In this document: positions 1 to 13,700 of the stretch, piece by piece | Layout of the letters: every line of letters begins with the position of its first letter | Numbering within the stretch: the stretch's first letter is position 1 | NCBI GenBank assembly: GCA_013433145.1 | Contig: CM024187.1 | Coordinates: 15,675,826 to 15,739,825 of the forward strand | Reading direction: 5' to 3' | Length of the DNA stretch: 64,000 nt | Source: Ascaris suum | Lineage: Eukaryota; Nematoda; Chromadorea; Rhabditida; Ascarididae | The notes under the pieces: generated by a model | The model's database searches: none | What the model saw: only the letters and a program-made list of their open reading frames with translations | What the model was told of the DNA's origin: nothing | Position numbers and translations under genes: made by a program

Positions 1-1327
1 TATTGATTTGCTGATTTTTCGTTTGTTATTGAAGTCTTTCGGATATTCGGTGTGTCGGCCTTCTTTCATGTCATGTAGGTTGCTGCACCCAAACCAATAG
101 TAAATGCATGCACGCTTTTAATTGAATTTTTATATGAACCAAATCTCTGTCTTAACATGCACGAAGCTTCGTTTTACGTGAATGACTAATTTTTTATTTA
201 TAGTAGCAGGGCTATTGGGGAGCAGAAGTGACGAGAGAGCACAATATTGCACTCGGCTGATGTGACTATAACCTACCAAAAGCGTAGAAAAATAACGCAT
301 GCAGTGACAAGGACTCTATTTTTCGTCGCCGCATAGCGGAATGCTGATTGGATGTTGGCCTTCTCCCAAATTCTAGAGAGAAAAGCTCGAAGAAGTATGA
401 AATGCAACCAACTTCGCCTAAATATTTCGTTGAGATGGTTGCATAGAAATGTTATATATGCATATATGGGTTTAAGGGATTTGCTTAAAAACTGTGGATT
501 AGAAAGAAGAGTAATATCTGGATATTTGGTATCAGGATATTTCCTTTTCCTGAAATCAGTAGGAAAAACATCTGAGAGTGCGAGGAATCGCTTATTTATT
601 CAGCTGATGTGCTGCCCGTTACTTTTGTTTACTAAAATATGTGCGCGTACTCGTAGTTAAGTATGCCTCCACTCTTGTTTCCATTAAAGTATAGACAAAG
701 AAGCGATTCTGTTAGTTCTTGTATCTTTATGTAGATGGATACTCTTCTCGTCTTTTGCTTTGGAGTCGAAGACTATATTTAGAGATCAGCCTTTTTTGTT
801 TTTTATTAAAGTTTTTCTGCACCGCGTGTACCTGTTTACTGTCAATTTTGAGTTTGTCACTCATCGACTAAAACTAAGGCGTCTAAATTTGTCACTGTGG
901 GCAACGGCATTCCTCTACGAATTCTCGTGTCATTGAAAAGACATTGCATAGTGATGCTACCTTATTGTGCGCGGTATATTCCCAGGTGATTTTTTTTAAA
1001 TGCAGTAAACTCTTGAGCTGGATAGCAGCGCTAGGTGGATGCTTATTGTGGGGCGATGGCTACTGTGTTTATGCCGCTATTATGGCCTTTATACGTTCTT
1101 TAATGTTCGAATGTCATTCTCGGTTAGGAAACGAGCTTATCGAACAATTCAGGGATAGACAAGTGAGGGGAATAGCTCACTTGTTGAAATTTGCCTGGAC
1201 TAACAGCGAGCTGTTGTCTGATGTATTGTCCTGTTAAACTATACCAAAGGGTTGGTAAAAGTGCATAGCAACCGCAGCAATTAATGTCACATCTGTTGGA
1301 GTCTGTTAGTGATGAAACCTCGTGCAG

Positions 1328-1358
<31 letters not shown>

Positions 1359-4300
1359 GAGAGAGAGAACTAAGCTGTTCAAAAGGCACCTTTACCTCGA
1401 ATGTTTTCCCGCCATTCTTCTTTTCCCGTTTTTGTGGAATTCTCGTCTCCTTCGTTGGTCTGATTTTTTCTTCCTCCTTTGTTCCAGTCCCATGCATACA
1501 CAGTAGCGTAATCTTTCATCTTTAGTTCTTTGAAATGTGCATTTCTTTCACGTGACGTTATTCAAATGTTATGTGGTCTTTCCATGTCTTCACATACAAG
1601 ATGAACTTGATCAAGTAGTGAGTATCACCGTTAATATTCTGGAGGTTTCGATTTCGTCACTGTGCCATACGCAGTTTTTTATTGATATTTCTCGGATAGA
1701 CTCATATTATTTCTTAAGTTCTGCGGTTTTGCTCGGCTGATTCTTTCCTCTCGACATGCTCCTGTATGGCTCCTAGCAGATTTGATGAATGTGGGCAATC
1801 CGATCGTTCTCATGTTCTATACGCCAATACTTTTTTGAATTGATCGACATTTCTGTAAAGATTTGTTTACGAAAAATTGACTCTTCCTTTACGCTAGCAA
1901 GATTTCATGAGCTCGACGAGAAATAAAAGTTGTTGGGAAAATCATCGGCATATCTACATGGGTGAATTAAATAGCCGCCCATAAAGTTATCTCTGAGCAA
2001 ATAGAACGGCTAGTAATGGATGGCCATGGGGTCGCCCAGTTGATAAGTCATCAAGCGTCATTTAATGTCTTCTTTCTTGATGTAACAGGAAATCACGGCA
2101 TCTGGACGCATTGCCTTGGTTGTCGTGCTCACTAGAGCTAAAACTCGTCTCGGTTTGCTGAGGTTTCCGATATAGAATTAGGCTCGGTTAAGTATGATCG
2201 ACCTGTATGATCTTTACAACAGATTATGGGCCATCTCACAGAATGGAAATGGCCATTGACTGGCTGGAAGGTGGGTATTGTTTGCCTCTTTTAACTTCCA
2301 GAACCTGTGCTTCATTTGAATAGATTTTACGCTTTAGAAGTGTCGAGATTAAAGCGCTACCTCTGATTCATCAGTAGAAACCTTGAAAGTTGATTTCGAT
2401 GAGGAGTGTTTGAAGATTGCCCAGGGTTTGCCTCATACTTCGATGAGTTCAGTTCAACGGATCGCGAAAAGATGATTCAGAAGTGATATGTCAGATTCTA
2501 GGTGCTTTATGCTACGTTTGATTCGTAGTCGTAATTTTACCTCGGCTAGTCATGCCATTTAGAGAATGCGACACTTTTATTGTGCTACTTGCATCTTATA
2601 CAAAGGTGCCCGAAATCTGATTTTCCTTTTTTTCTGTTATTTCCTCCTTCCGATCGCAGTTTTCGAGCTGGAAGCTGTCTCTTTGGTAGCATTACGCTTC
2701 AGTGGTGAAAGTACACGGGGCGCACGATATTTAACGCTAATTTAGAAGGCGCATAAATTGTATGAATGACAAATGGAGACGTACACGAAATAATTATGAG
2801 TTATCTCTGGGGATTGCCTAGAAGCATTCTTGGTTTATGGTGCGATTTGTTCAGTTAATTGGCTGATGAAGGTGCATGAATAATTTACGCCGTTTATTTG
2901 CATTCATTGGTGCTTAAAGGCAGCCGACGTTGAGCATTTGTTTCGCTTGTACTACACGTTTTCTTTTTGATGACAAAAGTTTTTTAAATATAATTGAATT
3001 TCTAGCACATAGCGTTGTCATGGATAGTGAGGGGTTTTTTTAGCTGCTGACAGCTGTTTGGTCAGGAAGCATTTAAAACTCTCCTTTGGGCGCCGAATTT
3101 TTCGTAGTTGGAGGTGGTCATATGCGAAATGCTGTACGAGTGTTCTGCTTGTCAAAGAAAAAACGCTTTGATGCTTGTGTCAAAAAAGTTTCATACTTAA
3201 AGCTTTGCAGAAACTTTGGAGTCCTATAAAAAGTTGCTAGTTGTTTTGCTATATTCGAGCGAGAGACATGTTTATTTTTTCCACGTTTCTTTGTTTTTGC
3301 CTTTATCGTTTAAACGCCGTTCGCGGAGATGGCTGAATGTATAAAATGGCAATTTCTTTTTGTTTATGGGGAGAACTATGACTGAGCTGTAGTAGTTCAT
3401 TTCCCTTCTACAGTTCAGGATGTTATTGCTGAAGGATTATTACATTCTGACATCAGAGTTTGGCATTATTGCCTAACTACAACATAAAGATTGCCTGCCA
3501 AAACATTCTCTCTCTAATGAGGTCTATTTCGTTATATTTCTTTCTTGGCCGATTCAATTCGTTTCGAGTGTGTCGTAATGTGGATGCCGTTATGAGAAGA
3601 ATAGGTGTTTAAGCGTTGTCTCATTCAACAACAATTCATGCAGTCACAGGGATGGCAATCAAAATGACTGAGAGGAAAATAAAGGAACGCCAGCATAATT
3701 CTGCGACTGCGAATAACCCTGTCAAAAAAGTGTGACGTCGCATTTTTTCTACAGAACTTCATTTCATTTAAAAGCGAATGCTATGCCGCTATGTTTGAAT
3801 ATAGATCCCAAATGCAACAACTACTGCGTAGTGCGTCATTTTTTTATTTAGTGGGAATGAAGTGGCATACTTTTTTGCTTTAAGTTGGAAAATGAGAATG
3901 CTTCGAAATGCTTCGAAGTGATTCTTTCTCGTTTGTAAGTTTCAGTTTGTAATTTTATGCCGACTTTTTTAAAGATCGCTTTTTAAGATCACTACTTCCC
4001 GTACTAATTAATTCTTGGATTGGCACTAAATACTCGGAAAATAGCTTGCCCGCAGGCGACGCCACGTTAATACTGATAAAAAAGCAAAATGATGCAATAT
4101 AATGATAAGGCTATTTGAGCATCGAAGTCGAACAATTAGGCAGATCATTGTAGCGTTCACATTCGACACGCCAAGGAGTACTATATTACAGCGCCACATT
4201 GACGTACAGAGACACTTGCTCAGTAGCGTCGATTACAAGACGTATTGAACGAACCCGTCTAATAAAGAACTTAATTTCACCTAAAGTGCTCAAATTAGAA

Positions 4301-4436
4301 AAAAACAAGTATTATAATTTCAGTTCAATTGAGGTTTCCTCTTTCAATAAATCCTTTAAAGGGAATGGAGGATGGAGATGAGCATAAACAGAGAAACACA
4401 CCGGAAACAACAATTTCGGCAACGGTCAGCGGAAAT
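1..4436. other. Left flank, no recognised gene
   Basis: I found no conserved protein segment here on either strand. Open frames of up to 102 codons occur but look random. The one distinct feature is the GA repeat at about 1328-1369. The tol-1 3' UTR must occupy the right end; the nearest poly(A)-type signal in the minus direction that I noticed is near 3843-3848, which is weak evidence. Confidence 0.5.
1328..1369. repeat. Imperfect (GA)n microsatellite
   Basis: An interrupted GA/GGA run of about 40 bases. It creates meaningless Arg-Glu reading frames on the plus strand and Leu-Ser frames on the minus strand. Confidence 0.9.
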
Positions 4437-4703
4437 TCAAACGATATCGCTAGGAACGATGCTTCCGTAGCAATCTGAATAGATTTGTGATGAGTCGCCA
4501 CTACACGACGAGGGTGCTATCCTCACCGGAAGTGCTGAATGCAGTAGATTCCAGAATAGCGGATCGTTCATTCGTATACATGTATTTTTGCGAAGAATCT
4601 GCCCTAGTTCGGCGTCCAATTGATTCGGCTCTATACCTTCGCCAAGCAATGCAATCAGCTTCTTGTGTCTGTTTTTCGCGAATAGTTGATGCGATGTTTT
4701 GAT
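4437..4703 (-). CDS. tol-1: tol-1 exon 17: end of TIR and stop
   Basis: The acceptor ACATTTCAG is followed by [31 protein letters not shown] and box 3 [14 protein letters not shown] (the FW motif). A Ser-rich tail of about 30 residues leads to TGA at 4439-4437. Confidence 0.92.
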   Translation of the reverse strand: MKTSHQLFAKNRHKKLIALLGEGIEPNQLDAELGQILRKNTCIRMNDPLFWNLLHSALPVRIAPSSCSGDSSQIYSDCYGSIVPSDIV

Positions 4704-7700
4704 CTGAAATGTATTCATATTCTTATCGAACAGCGCCATGTTCTCATGAATAGAAGAAATATTAATGCAATTCAGTCGACTGCTTCGTTACAGTTGGATT
4801 TCTCACCTCTTCGCATCCCAGTCTATTTGGAACTGAGCTCCTAGAAAAATGGAGATGGCGTCGTCTTTGTTGTAAACAGTGCCACAAGTGTTGACTGCAA
4901 TCGGACTTAAAGGTCCAAACTTGCATACCTGTAAGGTTTTCCACTCATTTTCGAGGAACTGCTTTGTGAGCACAAAGATCAGCGATTGCGAGCACTCCAT
5001 TTGCTTGATGAGCTCGTCAGATACCGAGTGAAGCCTTGTGTTGTAAGCAGGACCGTCTCTATGTAACAAACACAGCAAGTAGTCTTCCGATTCGAGTTGC
5101 CTGAAGGATACCTCAGCTGTACAATCAAGTCATGCAATAAGGATAACGCAATGAGGCCGTGATAATTCATTCAGTGTGATCGTTGGTTATATGAGGCTAT
5201 CCAAGAGGGAATTGATTATATCTACATTTAACTTACCAGGAGCAGCAGCATTCTGATGACAGAGACGTTTCGTTCACTACAGTTGAAATATTGGGTGCCG
5301 ACAAAGCGAAGCAGAGGTTCACCTGCATAATGAGTCGATGATGAACTTCTCGTCTTTCTTTGCGTAACTAACGAATGCATCGAAGTGGATGAGCGGCAAA
5401 GGACTCGATCCGGGGGTCGTCTGCGAGCAGTTTAATGAGGGTGGTGCCTTATAGCGGCGTTGTGCCATCGCAGAATGCGTCTTTCGCAAAACGGCAATTC
5501 CAAGTAGAACAAGACCGGTGAGTATGAAGAGTATCGCAAGTGCCACAACTATCACTAGCATCGAACTTGTTGCTCCTTCACCACCGAAAATTCCATTCGC
5601 AGTCGGCACACAGATTGTGCTATAAATTCACTTAAGTTACATCTCATTTAATGACGTTACAAAATCTATGTTTGTATAACTTATCTGTTTAGAATACAGT
5701 TTGAAATTGTGGAAATAAATTGGAGAAATAGGCGCACTTACGTGTTGATGCTGGCAATAAAGTGTGCCATTGGCATAGTGAATAGATCATCGCCTTGATT
5801 TGGCGGATACGCGCTTAGCACAGTGGTGTCATTATTACGGAATGCGTGTGTAATATTTTCAACGCAGAGAATATCGGCCGCATCGACTACTTTAACGATA
5901 TTGTCGAGTAGCCATGATTGCATCCGGAAACGTGAACCACAATCGCATCGGTACGGATTGGAGGCCAAGGACACACGTGCCAGGCGTTGACCGAGTTGCT
6001 CGATAACAGGTGGTAGATCCTATAAACAACATCATTCAACCATCACTAACGATCTTGCTTCCCAACCACGTGCTCTAATTCGTTTGGTTTGAAAGATTAC
6101 TAACTAGTATACCTCCAATATACCAGCTTGACATACCATGGATTCGCGCCTATCGCATTTCACTTCCACATTTGAAAGCTCCACAATTGTTTCCCTTAGG
6201 AATGTTCGTTTGTCAGATATAATTATGTTTTCTAATCTTGTGAGTCTTGATAGCTTCGGAAGAGCGGCGAACTCACTTGTAGTTTATTGCCGTGAAGAGT
6301 AACAAGCTGCAATGCGGGCATAACTTCCTTGATGCGATCGTCCAAATTCGATATATTGTTATCGTTTAGGAATAGATGAGTGACTTTCTGAGTGCGATAC
6401 ATTTCATCACCGGTTAGCCTCGTTAGTTCGTTTCCAGAAAGATCGAGCAGCTGGAATTCTTTTTTAAAAATTGTTGTTTTGAAAGGTCTGATAAGAAGAT
6501 TTAAGTTTTAATGCGATTAATTCCTCTGCTAATTGTTTGAGCAAAGTTGCAGTTCATACGCAATAACTTCTCTAGGAAACATACAGTTCAGTAGTTTTAC
6601 TTGTAATGTAACACCACAAATTCTTACCTGTAATGACGAGAGGGTATTAAAGGCGAGTGGCTGTATTTCGCGAACAGATGAGTTGTTAATGTAAAGCTGA
6701 ACAAGCCGCATCCTTCCGAGAAAGTCGTGACTTCTGATTACGCCGAGGTTCATTCTCTCCAAGTAAACATGTGTCGCGTACATCGGTAAATCCTTAAATA
6801 CGTAGGTGCCTTGCCGAGCGCCATTTTCTTCAGTCGAGGCACAGATTTTTGAGGAAGCACACACACACACTCATAAATGGTGTCTCAAAGCGAAACTTTG
6901 GAGTATGAAGTGGTGCAAATGAGATCGTCAATATGGATTTGGTCAAAGACGTTTTCTGTTTGCATCGCCTTCTGATAGGTTGTTTTAAAATATTTTACCT
7001 TTGGAGAGAAATTATGACGGTCGGTTTGATTGAGTTCCGAGCAGCGTACGATATTGGTGGAGTAGGTTGCGTCATGGAAGCATTCGCAGCCATCCGGACA
7101 TTTCGATTTGCAATCGCAGTTGCCGTATTGGCAGCAGATACAATCCGGCTCACATGTCTGCATTAAGCCTCATTATCACGGGTTTGCTGCCGTTTTCACT
7201 GCTTCCCTCTATTCGAATGGTTGCTTATTTGTCGAGGATGTTGCAATTCTGCACTTGATGGGGCTTCCTTAAAAGGTTTTTCGACGGAAAATCCTTTTAT
7301 GACTTACATGTGACTGGCTAAAATTCCAATGAAATGCATTTGTTTTAAGCATGGAGCAGTTTCTGTATTTGTTAGCAACAAGGTTTGGAAATCGGTTTAA
7401 AACATACCTGTCGATAACTGCATAAAAATTCATCGCGAGTCACGTGTGCCAGAGTAATTTGACGTTTGTCGATACGATGTAGACAAGTGGCCTGTTGTTC
7501 ATCGACGATTTCGATGACTGATTTACCCTGCAGCTGCGGTCGGTGAATTACTTTTGACTTAGCATGCTTCGTTGGAGTGGCTGTGAATGAGTTAACCGGG
7601 CTAGGTTACTAATGAATTTAGATAAAGCGCATATGTGCTAGCTTACCGACGAGGCCGATCTTCGAAGCCAATCCATTTCGCAAGTGCATATAAGCGGGTT

Positions 7701-10700
7701 GCCTTCCACATAGAGTTGAATGGAGGATCCCGATGAAAGGTTATCGACGGCAAAAGAGGCGTGATCTATTCGATTGAGACGGTTGTTGCGGATGTCCACT
7801 GACCTAAGATGCGACTTGGTGCTGAACGTACCATTGGAGACCACTTGGATTGAGTTGTTGCTAACGTTTAATCGCTCAATTGTTGAGGGAATTTGTTCTC
7901 CCGATAGCACCATTATACGGTTGTTTTGCAACTGTAATATAATTAATGAGCTTATTTTTAATGGTAGTCTGTTTTTATCATCTCTTCCTGCTCTATATGA
8001 ACCAGACGAAAGACTGTGCTTCTAACCAGTTTTCGCCTGAAATCTATACTTCGTTTAACGGACGTTTCAGTGGTGCATTTGGATTACTGAAAAAGATAAA
8101 CCTGAGCAAGTTTGATTCGGGAGCTGCTTGCTGAGCCGATGAGTGCGATGCGATTGTGAGTGATTTCGACATGGGTAACACCAACTGGAAATTCGTTCCA
8201 CTGCAGAATTTCGACGAGATTTGCACTCAGATTGAGTCTTTTTAAGTTGAGCACTTCGGCGAGCGCACCGTTGAAACTTGTTAGGAAGTTTGACGATAGG
8301 TCGATTTGGCGTAATTTTGGGCATTTTACGAAGCCGTCCTGCGCAATGTGGTCAATGGAGTTATGCGACAACGAGAGTTCACTCAAGCGCGGCAGATCCG
8401 AGAAAACATATGAGTCAATCTGAAAGAAAAGTGAAACTTTGGGGGAAATGCTTAAGGATGTTATGGGAGTGCTTACGTGAATAACATACAAGCAACTGAG
8501 TGTTGTCAGTTACGAACGTGAATCTTACGGCACGGAACACGCATCTCCTTTTCGCTATGTGAAGAGCTTAATGCTCTTTTTCGACTGAAACCAAACGAGC
8601 ACACATTGAGGGAAGAAGGGTTCTCAGAGATCGTTTAATCCCATCACAAGCGAACGCATTGTGGCAGCTGTAAAAATTGCCTCCCTAAGTGCGTTCGTAA
8701 AGCACTAATAAAAACGTTGGCGATTGGTTGCCGAAATTCACATTAATTGATAGCTTACCGATGCAATTTTATTGTGACTGAGATCGAGCGAGTGTAAATG
8801 AGGCAGCTTATTGAAGAGAAACTTGTATGTCTTACTGAAAAGGAATCACATATTATCAAAGATTTCTTAGAAGTGGAATTATTGAAATAAAGAACGGTGA
8901 TGCGAAATGTGTTCACTCTTCTTCAAACTTGTTGAGTGACAAGGATAGGCATATATTTGAATGTACAGAACGTTTCTGCTATGGCTTTCACAAATGATAG
9001 AAGAAAAAAAACAGCGATCAGTTGTGTTGCATATGGTGCGCTCACATAATTTTTGCGTCTTCTTCAGTTGCCGCCAAAGCACTAAGATGCATGTTGTCGT
9101 GAGTTGATTAATGAGGGACACATTGCCCAGCGGGATATTTAATGGTGAGGATGGGAGTATTTGGTGGTCGTCGGATGACACCACAAAAATTGATTGCTTG
9201 TCACTGGGATGGGGATGAGATCACCACACAAAGGAACATCTTCACTGTTGTGTGCGATAGCTTTCCGTCTGGATAGGCCGACTGTGCTTTCATCTCTGTT
9301 AGGCGTACATCATTACACGGTAGCTATCAACTGCACGAGATTTACAAACACTAATGGAAAGTTCAAGTTGTAATTTTATTTATAAGAGTGTAGAGGTACA
9401 CAATACCTGATCTGATTTCTTGATAAATTAAGTTGTCTCAGTTTGAAAAGCCGTCCGATCGCGAGCGGAACCTCGAGTAAGACGTTTCTAGAGAGGTCGA
9501 GTTCTGTTAGCTGGGCGATTGCGTCAAATGAAGCGACTCCAATTTGGAAGATTGAATTGTTAGATACATGCAATTTCGTGAGCTCTTCGAGGCCTGTGAA
9601 GCCGTCTTCTATTATCTCGAAAGGCGATTCGACGTCAAATCTAGCTGCAAGTGTTTTAAATCTTAGAGGCACTGAAGATATATTTCAATGAGCTAAGCTA
9701 TTTGGTCAGTTAGGCGTATGCATTTTTCGTTTAAAAGGACTTCATGTGTATTCAATTTTATTTCAGGAAGGGGAGAGGGGCGGTGGATAGTAGAATTGAT
9801 CAACGGTGACAGAGAGAAGCGGACTGAACTGAGTCGCTGAATTGTTCGAGTGATTAAAAATCAAAATCATGTTTGCATATTGTAGTGGACGTTGCGCAGT
9901 CCTTTGAATGTAGCCCTTTAAGGAAACGCGTGATCGTTGCAAAAGTTTACCCATTCGGCGTTCATAGCCGTGAACAATACACTGTTATGGTGCTGTATTT
10001 ACATACTAATGCTTTTCGCACATCTTTTACTATTCTCACCTCCGTACTCATTAAGCACTTCCTACTGCATATTCATATATTTTTGGCATATATTTTTTGA
10101 ATTCTTCAGTCGTAACGTTCATGTTTTGTTGTACAGAAAAATTGCTTTTTACGTTGAAGTAAGTTGCATAGTTATGAGAGCATGCAAGAAGCTAGACGAG
10201 GATTGGGAAAATATGTGTGAGATGTAACTTGAAGATAAGTTGTGTGGTGGGTGGGGATAATGTAATAGGAATGCACGCGCATTGTTCATATCTATTGGAG
10301 TGTTCCACCTCCCCTCGTATCGACCTCCCAGTACGTTGGATGTTCGTTGAGTGGTGTATAACGAGAAATTGCGATGTGCGTAATAAACAACTGAACGGGG
10401 GCAATACTGCGGAATACTGCTTGAAGCACCCACAACGGTCAAGTGTAAACGGGGAATCTACAGACGAAGCAAATGATGTATAGATTGGAGGATAAGTAGT
10501 ATGACGAGGGTGGTTATGTATATGGATATAGGTGCTAGATATGGACCATTTGCTGGCGCATGGCTAATTGCATTGTTGTTGTTGCAGGATGTTGAGGGAA
10601 GGGGTAGGTGCTTGGTGAATGTCCATCTAATAATTGCAGACGGTAGGGCACGGCTTGCATGTCGCGTACTTGGCTTTATTTTGCACTAATCTAGCATCAT

Positions 10701-13700
10701 CCACTCGCAATGATTAGCTCTTGATATTGCCGACCACTATCGCGCCCAAGGCCACACTATTGGCTTATAAGCCCGGAAAACAGCTCATGTAAGAAATTTA
10801 CGATTGCACCATGACAGAGACATAAGACAATATTGAGTGCACTCTCTGAATGGGTACCTTCTTTTGTTTCTTCACACTGAAAACACCGCAAGCGATGTCA
10901 GTTGCGTTGGTGACACTTATTGGACACAGAACAGAATGCCAAATACATGCTTTAGCAGGCGTGCTGTGCTGAGTGAGCAGAAAAAAAAACTCGCCACTTA
11001 ATGGAATTCCTTTTCAAGTTTTTCTTGATTTTTGACTTCGAGTTTTTCCAGAATAAAAAGTTTCCTTAGGAAACAAGTTTCATGTTTGATTTCTTGCCTA
11101 GAAAGAGTTATAAGTTGTAAATACTCGAGTCCTTAAGCATTACGCATATTGCAGTTACTAAAAACATGCGAAGCGTAAAATTTAGACGAGCAATTAAACA
11201 AAGCTAGTTTCATCGCGATCCACAAGCGTAAAGTTGCCAAGCACATAGGTCGTGATTAGTTGCATTGCTAATGCTATTCATCGCAAGTAAATTCAGCATT
11301 TAGTGATCGGGGAATTCATGAACGCGTTCTATGGAAAACTGGACAGAACTGTAAAAACGGCATGTGACTCTTTGTGTGGAAGTGTTTAGGCATCACTTAA
11401 GATTTTGTTTAAACAAAGTGCTGTTCGCTTATGAGTCAGCGCCATTCCCGACTCGCAACCTTTTAAGTACATTTGGGAAGGTACTCACATCAAACGGAGC
11501 GAAAAAAATCTCATTTTTACATTCCGCCCACACAATGAGTACTTTAAACTTATGCGCATAAAGGACTTATTGCACTGACCTCTAATACTGTAAGCACGAA
11601 CATTTTTCTTCATCGCTTTTTTTTCTTCTTCTCTCCTCAGTCTTTCGCTACCGTCATTCCTCACCTCCCCCCACCTTACGCAGATTGCAGTCGAATGCTT
11701 GTTCTTATTTCCAATTCCAAAGCTTTAATTTTCTGCTGAAGATCTCTCTTTTCTAGGGAATGTCCTTCACATCCGATCTTCCAGTCTCTCTAGTATGCAT
11801 TTTTTCTTTTGTATGTCTGGGAAATTCATTTGAATGTTGTAATATTATTACAGGGCTGTTTTTGCAATAAAGTGAAGAGATTTTTATTTATATTTTACGT
11901 CTCAGAACGAAATTTGCATAAATGTAGCATTTTGTTTAGAATATTTTATGGCGTACTTTCCGGAAGGATGCGTCCAGGTGTCGTAATGTACAGCTAAGCT
12001 CAGCTTGCAATAAACGGCACCCCACCAGCTGCCATTTATTGCGTTTACATGTTGCGATTTTGAGACATATCGTAGCATCTTTATTTGCTTTCTCACTTTG
12101 AACAAGCATCTGCGCAGTTTGAGAGTGCTTCACGCAAAGTGACGATTATTCAACTCTCATGGATTTATGCATTATAAGCAAGCACTCACCGTTTGTAGTC
12201 GAGTGAAATTGCTGAAGGCGTTAGGTGGTATTTGCTCGATGCGATTGAAGCATAGATTGAGATGCGTTAGAGTGGGACTACAGTTGTCGATAAGAGAGGT
12301 CGGGATTGACTCAAATCGGTTGTAACTGAGGTCGAGTACTTCGATCTCAGATCTACTTAGCGGAAATGGAGTGCTAGCGTCGATACTGTTCGAACTCAAA
12401 TTCAGTGAGATCAGATTCGGCAGATTGGCCACAGTGGCAGGAATAATGCTCAGTCGATTGCACGCTGCGTTCAAGTCAATAACGCTTTCTGAAAGTTTCC
12501 ATAATTTGAAAAACGTTTTGTAGCTCATTTTTCAATGTCCAGCAGGAAAGTAGCAACTGAAGTTTCAGTTATTCTCTAGTGTAGGGTGAAACGGTGCCAT
12601 AAAATCGGCAATGCGATTGCTTTTGTTTGGTTCAAAAACTATTATGTTGATGGAAGTGCCACCTGGAATTAGAGGCATTTCCTGAATGCGATTTCCTTCG
12701 AGATCGAGGTGCCGCAAGAGGCTGTTTGATTGGAATGCTTCGCGGTGTATGTGCCCAATTTGGTTATGAGCGAAAGAGAGCTGTCGTATTGCAACAAGTG
12801 ATGTTAAATCCGACGAACTAATCGACTGAATTCGGTTGTGGCTGAAGTCAACAATGACCAACTGCTCGGCGGAGCATTCAGCATCTGTCCCAATACTTGC
12901 CGAATGCAACCAATTTGAAGAAATGTTCGCCACCTCAAATAAATTCATCGGTAAGTATAAATAATATTAGAAGTTAATTTGAGAATTGAATGGAGAGAAG
13001 AGACGTAGTGGGTGATGAGGTGTAGTGGTGGGAACGCCTAAAAAGGATGATAGAGAGAGAAAGACGCTTTATTACCACATACCACGAGTAGTTAATTTGT
13101 CATGGCACTGCAATAATCCTGTTCTGTGACTTTACTCTCGAATCTTTTTTATTCATTTGAGCTGGCGTTACAAGCTTTCATTATTCCCACTGTAGTTGCG
13201 AGGAAAACCTATTTTTCATAGGAGTCTGGGCTTCTCAAGAGCGACTCTGAGGGCAGCGAGCCAGTATCGACTCAAGAAACATCGCTGCTACACAACATTT
13301 TGCTTGACTGATGCTTTGCTTTTGCAGCTATGGCTGTAAAGATTATATGGCTTAACCTTTGTTAAGAAGTAAAAGCATTTTAGTCGAAGGGGAGGAATAT
13401 GGCCCAGTTGTATGAAGGGGCGCTGCTATTTCAAATTCGTGGTAGAATCACAGCTTTTAAGTTTGAGCACAGGAGTTTTTTTGAGAAAAAAAAACAAGGA
13501 TCCGAAACTTCCATAAAATAAGGAAGTTAGTCGCAGAGCGTATTTTCGAATTTCTCTAAGAAATTAGGTGAAATTAAGCCAGAGATTATGAAACAAGATG
13601 ATGAATCATAAATATTTCAACTCGAATGGTAAACTGGAATCTGTTGCCATGACGTCAGACAGCTAACTAGAGCTCGAGCCAAAGAAGAGCAATTGGTGTA

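Noticed and set aside
5237..5276. Possible extra TIR exon reading [10 protein letters not shown] with good splice sites
   Set aside because: Its exit phase does not fit the next exon, and joining 5323 directly to 5100 restores a normal TIR ([14 protein letters not shown]).
12565..12662. Read-through extension of tol-1 exon 4
   Set aside because: It loses the LRR pattern; the donor at 12662 joins exon 5 in perfect phase instead.
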